Positions 48,761 through 57,727 of a stretch of DNA of 64,000 bases are shown here, one piece after another. A program made the position numbers and the translations under genes. The notes under the pieces were generated by a model. It worked only from the letters and a program-made list of their open reading frames with translations. It was not told the DNA's origin and made no database searches. Origin of the DNA: Haloarchaeobius amylolyticus (GTDB lineage: Archaea > Halobacteriota > Halobacteria > Halobacteriales > Natrialbaceae); NCBI RefSeq assembly GCF_026616195.1, contig NZ_JANHDH010000002.1:682001-746000 (forward strand), in the 5' to 3' direction. Each line of letters begins with the position of its first letter. Positions within the stretch are counted from its first letter, which is position 1.

Positions 48761-49996
48761 TCAGTCTGCGACAGTCCCGTTCTCTGCTGTCGACCCACTA
48801 CCCGTGCCGCCGACCTTCACGGCCAGCGTCGCGACGAGCAACAGGAGCCCGAGGCTGCCGACCGCGAGCGCGGGGCCGAACCGGTCGGCACCCACGCCCG
48901 CGGCCAACCCGATGGGAGCCCGCGCCAGCGCGCCGAGCATCGAGAGCGTCGAGAGGATGGTCGCCCGCCCGGCCGACCCGATGCGCTGGTTCACGTAGTT
49001 CTTCTGCAGCGGCATCGTGACCGTGACGACCACGCGATGGACCACCATCATCGGGAGGACGAACAGTGGCGACACGACCACCGCGACCATCGCGAGCGCG
49101 TCGAGGACGTACGCCACGACGACGCCCGTGATGGGACCGAGGGCGGATTCGACGGCCGAGACGTGGTCGCTGACCAGCGCGCCACAGACCGTGAAGGAGG
49201 CGTAGGCCACTCCGAGGACCGCGGTCTCCGGGAGGGCGTGGCCGGCGACGGCGACCCCCGAGAGCAGTGGCGTTATCGAGTCGACCGCGATGGGCTGGAA
49301 GTACGACCGGGCCGACCGGCCGACGGCGGCCGCGATGGCGAACAGGGCGATGAACCGCCTGATGTCCGCCGTGAGCAGCTCCGACCGGATCACGTCGATG
49401 GCCTCCCGGACGCGCAGCGCGTCGTCGCCGTCGGGGGTCTCGCCGCTCGCGGGGAACGTCGAGGCGATGAGGAATCCGGCGGCGCCCATCCCGGCCGAGG
49501 CGACGAACGGGAGCATCGGCTCGACCGCGTACATGAGCCCGCCGGCGACCATCGTCGCGGCGAGGACCCAGAGCCGGATGGCGGTCCCGCGGCCCTCGAC
49601 GTGGGTGTAGCGGTCCGCGTCGTCGTGGCTGTCGAGTGCGTCGTAGAGGAAGGCGCTGCCGGCGCCCGACTGGAGGGTCTCGGCCATGCCGAGGACGCAG
49701 TAGGCGGCCACGACGGTCGCGGGCCCCCGGGCGTACAGCAGCGTCAGCGGGTACAGGGCGAACAGTGACTGTGCGACCCGGATGGTGTCGCGGCGGCCGA
49801 GGCGGTCCCCGACGTAGCCGGTCGGTACCTCGCCGAGGACCGTCAGCAGCGCCATCGCGGAGCTACCCAGGGCGAGGGTGGCGTAGGAGACGCCGTTGGA
49901 GACGAGGTAGAGGACCGAGACGGGCCACATGAACCCGGGCGTCGTGACGGCACGGAAGGCGTAGTACTTCAGGACGGTGGTGCGAGCGGTCGCCAT
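48761..49996 (-). CDS. MFS transporter
   Basis: A 411-residue major facilitator protein with about 12 hydrophobic segments. The loop 2-3 motif A is 'GEVPTGYVGDRLGRRDTI'. A related loop 'GVGADRFGPA' appears late in the sequence near the last helices. The substrate cannot be inferred. Its first residues 'TTVLKYYAFRAVTTPGFMWPVS' put the N-terminus inside. It lies head-to-tail 66 bp downstream of the winged-helix regulator gene at 50063, so that regulator may control it (inference). Confidence 0.88.
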   Translation of the reverse strand: MATARTTVLKYYAFRAVTTPGFMWPVSVLYLVSNGVSYATLALGSSAMALLTVLGEVPTGYVGDRLGRRDTIRVAQSLFALYPLTLLYARGPATVVAAYCVLGMAETLQSGAGSAFLYDALDSHDDADRYTHVEGRGTAIRLWVLAATMVAGGLMYAVEPMLPFVASAGMGAAGFLIASTFPASGETPDGDDALRVREAIDVIRSELLTADIRRFIALFAIAAAVGRSARSYFQPIAVDSITPLLSGVAVAGHALPETAVLGVAYASFTVCGALVSDHVSAVESALGPITGVVVAYVLDALAMVAVVVSPLFVLPMMVVHRVVVTVTMPLQKNYVNQRIGSAGRATILSTLSMLGALARAPIGLAAGVGADRFGPALAVGSLGLLLLVATLAVKVGGTGSGSTAENGTVAD

Positions 49997-50062
49997 CGGC
50001 GACTCGACGTGAACGGAGTCTGCGACATGAAGATTCTGCGAACCCGGTTTCGGTAAGCAGGC

Positions 50063-50986
50063 TCACACGATTTCGGTGGCGAGGACGGTCGCCTCCTCGT
50101 CGAGTCGCGCCCGGAGCACGTCACCCTCCAGCGGTATCTCGACGCGGAGGTCCCACGGGTTCGGCCCGTACCAGGTCAGGTGGTGGTCGGTGACGGCCCA
50201 CTCGAGTTCCCACTTCGGGATGGTGTGCAGGTCGTGGCCGTGGTCGGCGTAGAAGGCGATGACGTCGGCGTGGTAGCGCAGCGTCTCGCCGATGGGCGTG
50301 TAGTGGAATCCCGTACAGGACTCGCAGTGGTGCTCGTAGTACACCGACAGGGGGCGCCCGTCGTCCGAGGCCGGCAGCGACTCGTCAGGGTCGCGCTCGT
50401 GGACGGTCGTGTCGACGTGGCCGGCACACCACGGACAGACGCCGCGGACGAGCGAGGCCGTCTCCATGCGGTTGCGGCGGTCGGCGGCGACGAGCAGCTC
50501 CGCTTTCGAGCGTGTCGCGACGCCCCGCGGCGGGACGTACGTGCGGGCGAACTCCGCCCGGCAGTCCCAGCACTTCACGAAGAACAGCGGCATCAGGGGG
50601 CGCTCCCAGCCGTAGCCGTACTCCGCGACGAGGTCGTTCCCGCACTCCCAGCACGACTGCTCGACCGGGAAGGCGTTCACGCGCAGGTCGGTCGTGAAGC
50701 CACCGCCGACGAGGTGCTGGAAGGCGAGCCGGCCCTGCGTGGTCAGTCCGTAGCCGGGGTCGTACTCGCGGACGAACGTCCCCTGCAACTCGCCGAGGTG
50801 GTAGTTGAACCGCCCCGAGTCGGTGACGTCGACGCGGCGCTGCAAGTCGGCGTACGAGAGGTAGCCCAGCCCGTCGCTGTCGACCGTCTCCTCGCCGAGC
50901 GCCCGGATGATGTCGACGCGGATCTCGCTGGCGAGCAGCGAGAGTGCGGTCTCCTCGTCGAAGCGGTCCCCGGAATCGTCGGTCAT
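50063..50986 (-). CDS. Winged-helix regulator with two zinc-ribbon-like modules
   Basis: A 307-residue protein. The N-terminal ArsR-type winged helix (about 12-85: 'SLLASEIRVDIIRAL', 'LSYADLQRRVDVTDSGRFNYHLGEL', 'YGLTTQGRLAFQHL') is followed by four CxxC motifs: 'CWECG', 'CWDCR', 'CPWCA' and 'CESCT'. These can form two zinc ribbons. A C-terminal beta domain ends with 'RARLDEEATVLATEIV'. This layout is a haloarchaeal regulator type of unknown ligand. It is upstream of and co-directional with the MFS gene. Confidence 0.8.
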   Translation of the reverse strand: MTDDSGDRFDEETALSLLASEIRVDIIRALGEETVDSDGLGYLSYADLQRRVDVTDSGRFNYHLGELQGTFVREYDPGYGLTTQGRLAFQHLVGGGFTTDLRVNAFPVEQSCWECGNDLVAEYGYGWERPLMPLFFVKCWDCRAEFARTYVPPRGVATRSKAELLVAADRRNRMETASLVRGVCPWCAGHVDTTVHERDPDESLPASDDGRPLSVYYEHHCESCTGFHYTPIGETLRYHADVIAFYADHGHDLHTIPKWELEWAVTDHHLTWYGPNPWDLRVEIPLEGDVLRARLDEEATVLATEIV

Positions 50987-51004
50987 GGCTCGTGGCTCAC
51001 CCCG

Positions 51005-52075
51005 TCAGAAGAGTCCCGCGGCGTCCATCTCCTCGCGATAGATGTCGAGGTAGCGTTCGAGGACGGGACGGTGGTCGAACTCGGCGAAGTCCTCGTCGAC
51101 CGTCTTGTGCGGCATGTCCGCGGCCGCCTTGATGGCGTCCGCGAGTTCCTGCTCGCTGGTGGTACGGAACCCGCGTTCGGCGTCCATCTGGCGCAACTCC
51201 ACGAGTTCGTGGGCCGCCGAGTCGGCGTGGTACTCCACGATGCCGATGCAGCCAGAGGCGAGCGCCCAGAGGAGTTCGGTCGCGAACAGGCACTCGTGGG
51301 CCGTCTGGGCGAAGACGTGTGCCCCCCTGTAGACGGCGACGCGTTGCTCGCGGTCGCACTCGCCCAGCCAGGTGATGCGGTCGTCGATGCGCAGGTCCCG
51401 GGCCTGTCGCTCGTAGTTCTCGCGCTCGGGCCCGTCGCCGACCACGACGGCGGACCAGTCGACCTGCCGGAGTTCGGCGAGCGCGAGCAGGACGGACTCG
51501 AGGTTCGCGCCCTCGTCCAGTTTCCGCGAGTAGACGATGTCGCCGGCGTTCACCGGGTCGACCGACTCGATGTAGTCCATGTCGACGCTGTTCGGGACGA
51601 CCTCGACCTCGTCCTCGGCGAGGCCCTGTTCCCAGACGCGGGTCTGGACGAGGCGCGAGGGGGTGACCACCGCGTCGGACTTCTTCAGCGCCTTCCGGTG
51701 GGTCCGCCGGACGTTCGCGGCGTCGCCGTACCAGTCGGTGATCAGCGGTGCGCGGGCGACGCGTGCGCCCTTGCTCGCGGCGGAGACCTGCCTCGGCGGG
51801 ATGGCGCCGGCGTGGACCACGTCGGGCGAGAACTTCGGTAGCGCGACGGTCAGGCTGTAGCGGAACTTCCGCGTGTCGTCGAGGTCGTCGACGAGTCCCC
51901 GGTAGCGCACGCCCTCGTGCTCCCACTCCGCCTTCTCTCCGGTCCACCACTTCGCGCAGTACCAGACGACGTCGTGCCCACGTCCCGCGAGCAGCTCTGC
52001 GGTCCGCGTGAGGCGGTCTATCGCCTCGTAGTCGCAGTGCAGGGCTGTCTCCAGCGAGACGAAGGCGATACGCAT
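51005..52075 (-). CDS. Glycosyltransferase family 4 protein
   Basis: A 356-residue GT-B glycosyltransferase. It begins 'MRIAFVSLE' with the family strand and has 'DVVHAGAIPPRQ', the linker 'KSDAVVTPSRLVQ' and 'VVPNSVDMDYIE'. The donor-binding C-terminal Rossmann has 'DWSAVVVGDGPERENYERQA' and 'ELLWALASGCIGIVEY', where the canonical E-x7-E motif is partly kept. It likely adds a sugar to a lipid carrier or surface glycan. The start at 52075 is preferred over an ATG eight codons upstream, which lacks homology. Confidence 0.85.
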   Translation of the reverse strand: MRIAFVSLETALHCDYEAIDRLTRTAELLAGRGHDVVWYCAKWWTGEKAEWEHEGVRYRGLVDDLDDTRKFRYSLTVALPKFSPDVVHAGAIPPRQVSAASKGARVARAPLITDWYGDAANVRRTHRKALKKSDAVVTPSRLVQTRVWEQGLAEDEVEVVPNSVDMDYIESVDPVNAGDIVYSRKLDEGANLESVLLALAELRQVDWSAVVVGDGPERENYERQARDLRIDDRITWLGECDREQRVAVYRGAHVFAQTAHECLFATELLWALASGCIGIVEYHADSAAHELVELRQMDAERGFRTTSEQELADAIKAAADMPHKTVDEDFAEFDHRPVLERYLDIYREEMDAAGLF

Positions 52076-52212
52076 TGCTCGTATCGAGTGGCACCGCATG
52101 ACGTATTAAAAATCCCTCCCTTTTCCCACTCGTTCGGGCAGTCACCGCCGAGAACGCCACGAGACCACCCGACACCACAACCGCTTAACGCCGTGGTGAC
52201 GCATGGTAGTGT

Positions 52213-54012
52213 ATGTCCTACGACATCGAGCGGTATCTCCACATCCGCAGTGCCGGGTCCGCCTCGTTCTCGCCGGACGGGGAGCGACTCTCGTTCCTGA
52301 TGGACACGACCGGCGTCTCGCAGGTCTGGACCATCGACGAACCCGGCGGCTGGCCCGACCAGCGCACCTTCTACGACGAGCGCGTCACCTTCGCGTCGTG
52401 GTCGCCAGAGCGCGACGAACTCGTCTTCGGGATGGACCGGGGCGGCAACGAGCGCCAGCAGTTCTACCGGCTCTCGGGCGACGGCCGCGAGGAGGTGAAC
52501 CTGACCGAACACCCCGACGCGAAGCATCGCTGGGGCGGCTGGAGCCACGACGGCGAGCGCTTCGCGTTCACCTCGAACCGGCGGGACGAGAGCGTCTTCG
52601 ACGTGTACGTCCAGGGCCGGGACGAGCGCGGGAACGACGCGACGCTGGTCCACGAGGGCGACGGCTGGCTGACCGTCGGCGGCTGGAGCCCGGACGACTC
52701 GCGGCTCATCGTCTCGCAGGCGTACTCGAACTTCGACCAGGACCTCTACGTGCTCGACCTGGAGGCCGGCGACATGCGCCACGTCACGCCCCACGAGGGC
52801 AACGTCCGGTTCTACAGCGCGACGTGGGCGCCCGACGGCGACGCCCTCTACGTCAGCACGGACGACGGGTCGGACACGCTGTACCTCGCCAGGCTCGACC
52901 TCGAGACGCTGGAGCTGGAGACCGTCGTCGACGGCGACGGCTGGAACGTCGACGGCATCGCGCTCGACCAGGACACCGGGCGCTTCGTCTACTCGCGCAA
53001 CGTCGACGGGTTCACCGAGCTGACGGTCGGGGAGTTCACCGGGCCGACCAGCTACGAGACCTACCCGACGCCCGACCTGCCGAAGGGCATCGCCGGCGGG
53101 GTCTCGTGGGGGCCGGACGCGGACCGCTTCGCGGTGACGGCCACGGGCGCCGCGGTCAACACCAACGTCTACGTCGTCGAGACGACGACCGGCGAGACCG
53201 AGCGCTGGACCTACGCCGCGACGGCGGGCATCCCGGAGTCCTCGTTCCGCGAGCCCGAACTGGTCCACGTCGAGAGCTTCGACGGGCTGGACGTGCCCGG
53301 GTTCCTCACGCTCCCCGAGGACGACGACGGCCCGGCGCCGGTCATCGTCTCCATCCACGGCGGCCCGGAGTCACAGCGCCGGCCGTCGTTCAACCCCATC
53401 AAGCAGTACTTCCTGAACCGCGGGTACGGCTACTTCGAGCCGAACGTCCGCGGCTCGTCGGGCTACGGGAAGGAGTACGGGCACCTCGACGACGTCCGCA
53501 ACCGGATGGACTCGGTGCAGGACATCCGCGCCTGCGTGGACTGGCTCCACGACCACCCGGCGGTCGACGACGACCGGCTGGTGGCGATGGGCGGGTCCTA
53601 CGGCGGGTTCATGGTGCTCGCGTGCCTGACCGAGTACCCCGACCTCTGGGCCGCGGGCGTCGACGTGGTCGGCATCGCGAACTTCGTCACGTTCCTCGAG
53701 AACACCGGCGAGTGGCGGCGCAAGCTCCGCGAGGCCGAGTACGGCTCGCTGGAGCACGACCGTGAGTTCCTCGAGTCCATCTCGCCCATCAACAACATCG
53801 AGGCCATCCAGGCGCCGCTGTTCGTCATCCACGGCGAGAACGACCCGCGCGTCCCGGTCAGCGAGGCCCACCAGATCGTCGAGGAGGCCCGCGAACAGGG
53901 CGTCCCGGTCCGCGAGCTCATCTTCGAGGACGAGGGCCACGGTCTCTCGAAACTGGAGAACAAGATCGAGGCGTACTCCGCGGTCGCGGAGTTCCTCGCC
54001 GAGCACGTCTGA
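52213..54012 (+). CDS. S9 family prolyl oligopeptidase-like peptidase
   Basis: A 599-residue protein. The N-terminal part (about 1-340) is a beta-propeller with repeated 'W-S-P-D/E' blades ('ASWSPERDELVFG', 'GGWSHDGERFAF', 'GGWSPDDSRLIV', 'ATWAPDGDALYV'). The C-terminal alpha/beta hydrolase has the triad Ser462 in 'GGSYGGF', Asp544 in 'GENDPRVP' and His576 in 'DEGHGL', plus the oxyanion segment 'VSIHGGPES'. It matches acylaminoacyl-peptidase/dipeptidyl-peptidase IV relatives. No signal peptide is seen, so it acts in the cytoplasm on peptides. Confidence 0.93.
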   Translation: MSYDIERYLHIRSAGSASFSPDGERLSFLMDTTGVSQVWTIDEPGGWPDQRTFYDERVTFASWSPERDELVFGMDRGGNERQQFYRLSGDGREEVNLTEHPDAKHRWGGWSHDGERFAFTSNRRDESVFDVYVQGRDERGNDATLVHEGDGWLTVGGWSPDDSRLIVSQAYSNFDQDLYVLDLEAGDMRHVTPHEGNVRFYSATWAPDGDALYVSTDDGSDTLYLARLDLETLELETVVDGDGWNVDGIALDQDTGRFVYSRNVDGFTELTVGEFTGPTSYETYPTPDLPKGIAGGVSWGPDADRFAVTATGAAVNTNVYVVETTTGETERWTYAATAGIPESSFREPELVHVESFDGLDVPGFLTLPEDDDGPAPVIVSIHGGPESQRRPSFNPIKQYFLNRGYGYFEPNVRGSSGYGKEYGHLDDVRNRMDSVQDIRACVDWLHDHPAVDDDRLVAMGGSYGGFMVLACLTEYPDLWAAGVDVVGIANFVTFLENTGEWRRKLREAEYGSLEHDREFLESISPINNIEAIQAPLFVIHGENDPRVPVSEAHQIVEEAREQGVPVRELIFEDEGHGLSKLENKIEAYSAVAEFLAEHV

Positions 54013-54117
54013 GGGGCTCTCGACCCGGCCCACCCCGCCCTGCGCAGTCGCCCTATCGACCGGGCACCGGGCCGGCGCGTCGATACTCTCTTGTGACGGT
54101 CGCCCGACAGCCATGCC

Positions 54118-55188
54118 ATGGAACACCGCGAGTTCGTCGCCGGCCTGCTCGGCGGACTCGTCATCCTCGCGGTGCTCGGGCTGGGGGTCGGCTGGGAGTC
54201 GCTGCTCGGGCACGTCCTCGCGGCCGACGGGCCGACGGTCGTGCTCCTCTTCGCCGCCTCGTCGCTGTCCGTCGGGAGCTACGCCGCCGGGACCTACGTC
54301 CTGGTCCGTGCGGTCCCGGGCGCCCCCGACGCCGGCCGGTTCGTCCCCATCTACCTCGCCGGGGTCTTCCTCAAGCAGGCGGTCCCGTTGGGGAACGCCG
54401 GCGGCCCCGCCATCTTCGCGTACGTCATCTCGCGGTACTCCGACGCCGCCGTCGAACGCACCCTCCTGGCGACGACCGTCGTCGCCGTCCTCAGTTTCGT
54501 CGCCAGCGTCCTCGTGGCTGGCGGCGGGTTCGTCGCCGTCGCGCTCACGCGCCCGCTCCCGATGTGGCTCCTCCGGTTCGCCAGCGTCCTCGCGCTCGGG
54601 GTCGCGGCCGCGGTCGCGGTGCTGGTCGGGCTGGCGCTCGACCCCTCCGGCCTCGAGGGCACCATCCGGCGGCTCGCGGCCGTGCTCCGTCGCTGGCTCG
54701 GCCCGTACTCAAGCCGGCTCGACGCGGCCCTCGCGCCCGCGGTGGTCGACGCCCGACTGGCCCGCGCGGTCGAGACCGGCGAGGCGCTCGCGGCCGCGCC
54801 GCGGGCGGTCGGGCTCTCGTTCTGTCTCTCCCTTTCGGGCTGGCTGGCGATGGTCGCGACGTTCTCGCTGTCGCTGGTCGCCGTCGGGCTCGCACCCGAC
54901 CCTGCGGTGACGGCGCTGGCCGTCCCGGCCTCGGGCGTGGCGACCGTCCTCCCGGTCCCCGGCGGCATCGGCGGCATCGAGGCGACGCTCTCGGGGCTGG
55001 TCGCGCTCCTGAGCAGCGCGGAGGCGGGGGCGCTCGGCGCGGCGATCGTCCTCTTCCGCATCGCGACGTTCTGGTTCCGGCTCGCCCTCGGCGGGGTCGC
55101 GGGGCTGCTCACGCTCGGGCGGCTGGGTGTCGGCGACGACGCGATGGCCACCATCGAGGGGGCACGCGAGTACGCCGACGAAGGATAG
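54118..55188 (+). CDS. Flippase-like (LPG synthase TM/UPF0104) membrane protein, paralogue 2
   Basis: A 356-residue protein with about eight membrane helices. Family marks are 'YLAGVFLKQAVPLGNAGGPAIFAYVISR' and 'GVATVLPVPGGIGGIEATLSGLVALL', the P-x-P-G-G-x-G-x-x-E motif. It is distinct in sequence from paralogue 1 at 19993, so the two are likely to have different substrates. It lies downstream of the S9 peptidase by 105 bp and convergent with the G1P dehydrogenase gene. A link to glycolipid or polyprenol transport is inferred. Confidence 0.86.
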   Translation: MEHREFVAGLLGGLVILAVLGLGVGWESLLGHVLAADGPTVVLLFAASSLSVGSYAAGTYVLVRAVPGAPDAGRFVPIYLAGVFLKQAVPLGNAGGPAIFAYVISRYSDAAVERTLLATTVVAVLSFVASVLVAGGGFVAVALTRPLPMWLLRFASVLALGVAAAVAVLVGLALDPSGLEGTIRRLAAVLRRWLGPYSSRLDAALAPAVVDARLARAVETGEALAAAPRAVGLSFCLSLSGWLAMVATFSLSLVAVGLAPDPAVTALAVPASGVATVLPVPGGIGGIEATLSGLVALLSSAEAGALGAAIVLFRIATFWFRLALGGVAGLLTLGRLGVGDDAMATIEGAREYADEG

Positions 55189-55233
55189 TCTGGCGTGGGG
55201 CGTCGGCTGGCAACTGCTCGCCGGCCAGGACCG

Positions 55234-56295
55234 TTACTCGATGACGCCGGTCTTCGTCGCGACCTCGCGAGCCGCACGTTCGTTCATCCCGTCGCCCAGG
55301 ATGGTGTAGCGGTCGCGGATGGTGTGACAGGTCGTCAGCGCCTCGATGACGGTGTCGGCGTCGATGCCGAGTTCGCGGGCGGTCGTCGGCGCGTCGATGC
55401 TCCGGAGCGCGTCGCGGATGTCGGTCCAGATGCCGCGGTCGCCCTCGTGGAGGTACGCGGTCATGATGGAGCCGACGCCGACCTGGTGGCCGTGCAGGGC
55501 CGGGTCGGGCGCGATGCGGTCGAGCTGGTGCGAGAAGAGGTGTTCGGCGCCGGAGGCAGGTCGCGAGGAGCCGGCGATGGACATGGCGACGCCCGAGGAG
55601 ACGAGCGCCTTCGTGACGACCCACGCGGACTCCTCGAGCCCCGGCCTGACGAGGTCGGCGTTGTCGACCAGAATCTCGGCGGTCATCTCCGAGAGCGCGG
55701 CCGCGTACTCCGAGTACTCCACGTCCTTCAGCCGGTTGGCGAGCCGCCAGTCCATGACGGCCGTGTAGTTCGAGATGATGTCGGCACAGCCCGCCGTCGT
55801 CAGCTCCCACGGCGCCTCCGCGAGGAGTTCGGTGTCCGCGACGACCGCCAGCGGCGGGTCCGCGGCGACCGAGTGACGGGTATCACCCTCGGGGACAGAC
55901 CCGCGCCCGGAGACGATGCCGTCGTGGCTCGCCGCGGTCGGGACCGAGACGAACCCGCGGCCGATGTGGTCCGCCGCCATCTTCGCGATGTCGATGGCCT
56001 TCCCGCCGCCGACGCCGAGCAGGAAGCCGGCGTCCATCTCCTCGGCGACTCCGATGACGCGCTCGACCGCGTCGAAACTGGCCGTCTCGACGACGACCGT
56101 CTCGGCGTCGAGCCCGGCCTCGGCGAACTGCTCGTCGATGGCCTCGCCCGCGATCTGGCGCGGTGTCGGGCTCGTCACGATGAGGGGTCGCCCGTGCAGG
56201 TGGAGCTCCTCGACGGCCTCGACGGTCTGGTCGAGGACGCCGTGGCCGACCACGACGTTGCGTGGCAGCCGGATCCACGTCGATTTGGTGAACAT
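55234..56295 (-). CDS. egsA: sn-Glycerol-1-phosphate dehydrogenase
   Basis: A 353-residue zinc-dependent, NAD(P)H-linked enzyme making sn-glycerol-1-phosphate, the archaeal lipid backbone. Motifs are 'GVGGGKAIDIAK' (94-105), 'SVPTAASHDGIVSG', and zinc ligands in 'AGCADIISNYTAVMDW' (Asp172), 'SGAEHLFSHQLD' and 'LHGHQVGVG'. The length and order are typical of archaeal EgsA. It defines the stereochemistry of the membrane lipids and is a solid archaeal marker. A T-rich box about 31 bp upstream supports the chosen start. Confidence 0.95.
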   Translation of the reverse strand: MFTKSTWIRLPRNVVVGHGVLDQTVEAVEELHLHGRPLIVTSPTPRQIAGEAIDEQFAEAGLDAETVVVETASFDAVERVIGVAEEMDAGFLLGVGGGKAIDIAKMAADHIGRGFVSVPTAASHDGIVSGRGSVPEGDTRHSVAADPPLAVVADTELLAEAPWELTTAGCADIISNYTAVMDWRLANRLKDVEYSEYAAALSEMTAEILVDNADLVRPGLEESAWVVTKALVSSGVAMSIAGSSRPASGAEHLFSHQLDRIAPDPALHGHQVGVGSIMTAYLHEGDRGIWTDIRDALRSIDAPTTARELGIDADTVIEALTTCHTIRDRYTILGDGMNERAAREVATKTGVIE

Positions 56296-56391
56296 ACGTG
56301 ACAGTCATCGGTGAGACAGGTAACTCTTTTTCGTCTCGATTCCGGGGCCGGCGCGTGACGGAGACACGGCTATCCGCCGGCAAGGGGCCTC

Positions 56392-56604
56392 TCAGGCCGG
56401 GTACCCGATGAAGAAGCGCTTCTGTGCCAGCAGCCCGTCGTCGGTCTCGACGGTCAGGACCAGCCAGTTCCCGTCCTCGGAGTACTCGTAGTCGACGTAG
56501 TCCTCGGGACCGTACTCCTCGACGTGGCCGGCGTCGTCGTCCTCGACGCAGAACGTGGGGTTCTCGTCCGGGTCGTGCGGCAGGTCTGGTTGCTCGGGGA
56601 CCAT
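56392..56604 (-). CDS. Small acidic hypothetical protein
   Basis: A 70-residue acidic protein, 'MVPEQPDLPHDPDENPTFCVEDD', with a C-terminal beta hairpin-like 'GNWLVLTVETDDGLLAQKRFFIGYPA'. Codon bias is normal and there is no overlapping better frame. The ATG at 56604 is preferred to one five codons upstream. Function unknown. It sits between egsA and the epimerase-like gene on the same strand. Confidence 0.65.
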   Translation of the reverse strand: MVPEQPDLPHDPDENPTFCVEDDDAGHVEEYGPEDYVDYEYSEDGNWLVLTVETDDGLLAQKRFFIGYPA

Positions 56605-56665
56605 GCGACTCCTTGGCACTGTGCCGGCATAGCCACTGTCGACGCCGCGGTGAGGTATCAGTTCC

Positions 56666-57655
56666 TCACAGCGTGTCGAGCACGCCCAGCACGCGCTCCT
56701 CGTTCTCGCGACCGGGGTCGTGCTCGCTCCCGTCGCGCTCGGAGTCGAGGTGGTCGTCGACCGCGCGCTGCATCGCCTCGGCGAGCGGGGTCGACTCCCA
56801 GCCCAGTGACGCGAGCCTGGTCGTATCGAGGACGTGCGGGTAGTCGCGATAGAGCACGTAGTCCTCGCCCGAGAGGTCGCCGATGGAGAGCTCGCGCTCG
56901 GAGGCGTGGACGACCTCGACCTCCGTATCGAGGCAGTCCGCCACGAGTTCGACCATCTCCTCCAGCGTCACGAGGCGCTGGTCGCCGACGTTGTACACCT
57001 CGCCGGCCTCGCCCTCCTCGGCGACGGTTCGGAGCGCGGACGCCACGTCCTCGACGTAGGCACGGTGCCAGACGTTCGTGCCGTCGCCGGGGACGACGAC
57101 GCGGTCGTACTCGTTCACGCGGTCGATCCAGAAGTCCAGTCGCTCGGAGTAGTCGTGCGGGCCGTAGACGATGCAGGGCCGGACCGACATCGCGTTCACG
57201 CCGTCCTCGGCGGCCGCGAAGACGGCGCGGTCGCCCTCGGCCTTGCGGTTGCCGTAGGTCTCGTCGGAGTCGTCCTTCGCCTGCTCGTCGGTGCACTCGC
57301 GCATCGGCGTGACGCCCTCGCGCTTGGGAATCTCCTCGCGGCCGTACGCGTCGCCGGAGGAGATGTAGACGTAGGCGTCGACGTCCGAGAAGACGCGGCA
57401 GGCCATGCGGACCTCGCGCGGTCTGTACGCCACGCAGTCGATGACGACGTCCGGGTCGACCTCGTGGGCGGCCGAGGCGAGGTCGCCGTCGTCGGTGCGG
57501 TCGCCCGCGACGTGGGTCACGCGGTCGTCGTCCGCGAAGGGGTTCTCGTGGTTTCCGCGGTTGAATATCGTGACCTCGTAGTCGTGTTCGAGGAGTTCCG
57601 AGACGGTGTGGCGGCCGATGAAGCGGGTCCCGCCGATGACCATCGCTGTGTCCAT
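56666..57655 (-). CDS. NAD-dependent epimerase/dehydratase family protein
   Basis: A 329-residue extended-SDR protein. The N-terminal nucleotide motif is 'MVIGGTRFIGRHTV', a Gly-Gly-Thr-x-F-I-G variant seen in the isoflavone-reductase/atypical SDR branch. The expected catalytic tyrosine may lie in 'TYGNRKAEGD' (Y-G-N-R-K, a Y-x3-K pattern). Later 'VRPCIVYGPHDYSERL' and 'WHRAYVEDVASAL' are typical of nucleotide-sugar epimerases. The substrate is unassigned. It follows its own TATA-like 'CGTTTTTC' about 28 bp upstream. Confidence 0.85.
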   Translation of the reverse strand: MDTAMVIGGTRFIGRHTVSELLEHDYEVTIFNRGNHENPFADDDRVTHVAGDRTDDGDLASAAHEVDPDVVIDCVAYRPREVRMACRVFSDVDAYVYISSGDAYGREEIPKREGVTPMRECTDEQAKDDSDETYGNRKAEGDRAVFAAAEDGVNAMSVRPCIVYGPHDYSERLDFWIDRVNEYDRVVVPGDGTNVWHRAYVEDVASALRTVAEEGEAGEVYNVGDQRLVTLEEMVELVADCLDTEVEVVHASERELSIGDLSGEDYVLYRDYPHVLDTTRLASLGWESTPLAEAMQRAVDDHLDSERDGSEHDPGRENEERVLGVLDTL

Positions 57656-57727
57656 GGCTGGTGGGATGGGAGAGGCGGGAAAAACGGTGCTGATTCCGGC
57701 GCGGTGCGTGGTGTTTCGGACCGGGCC

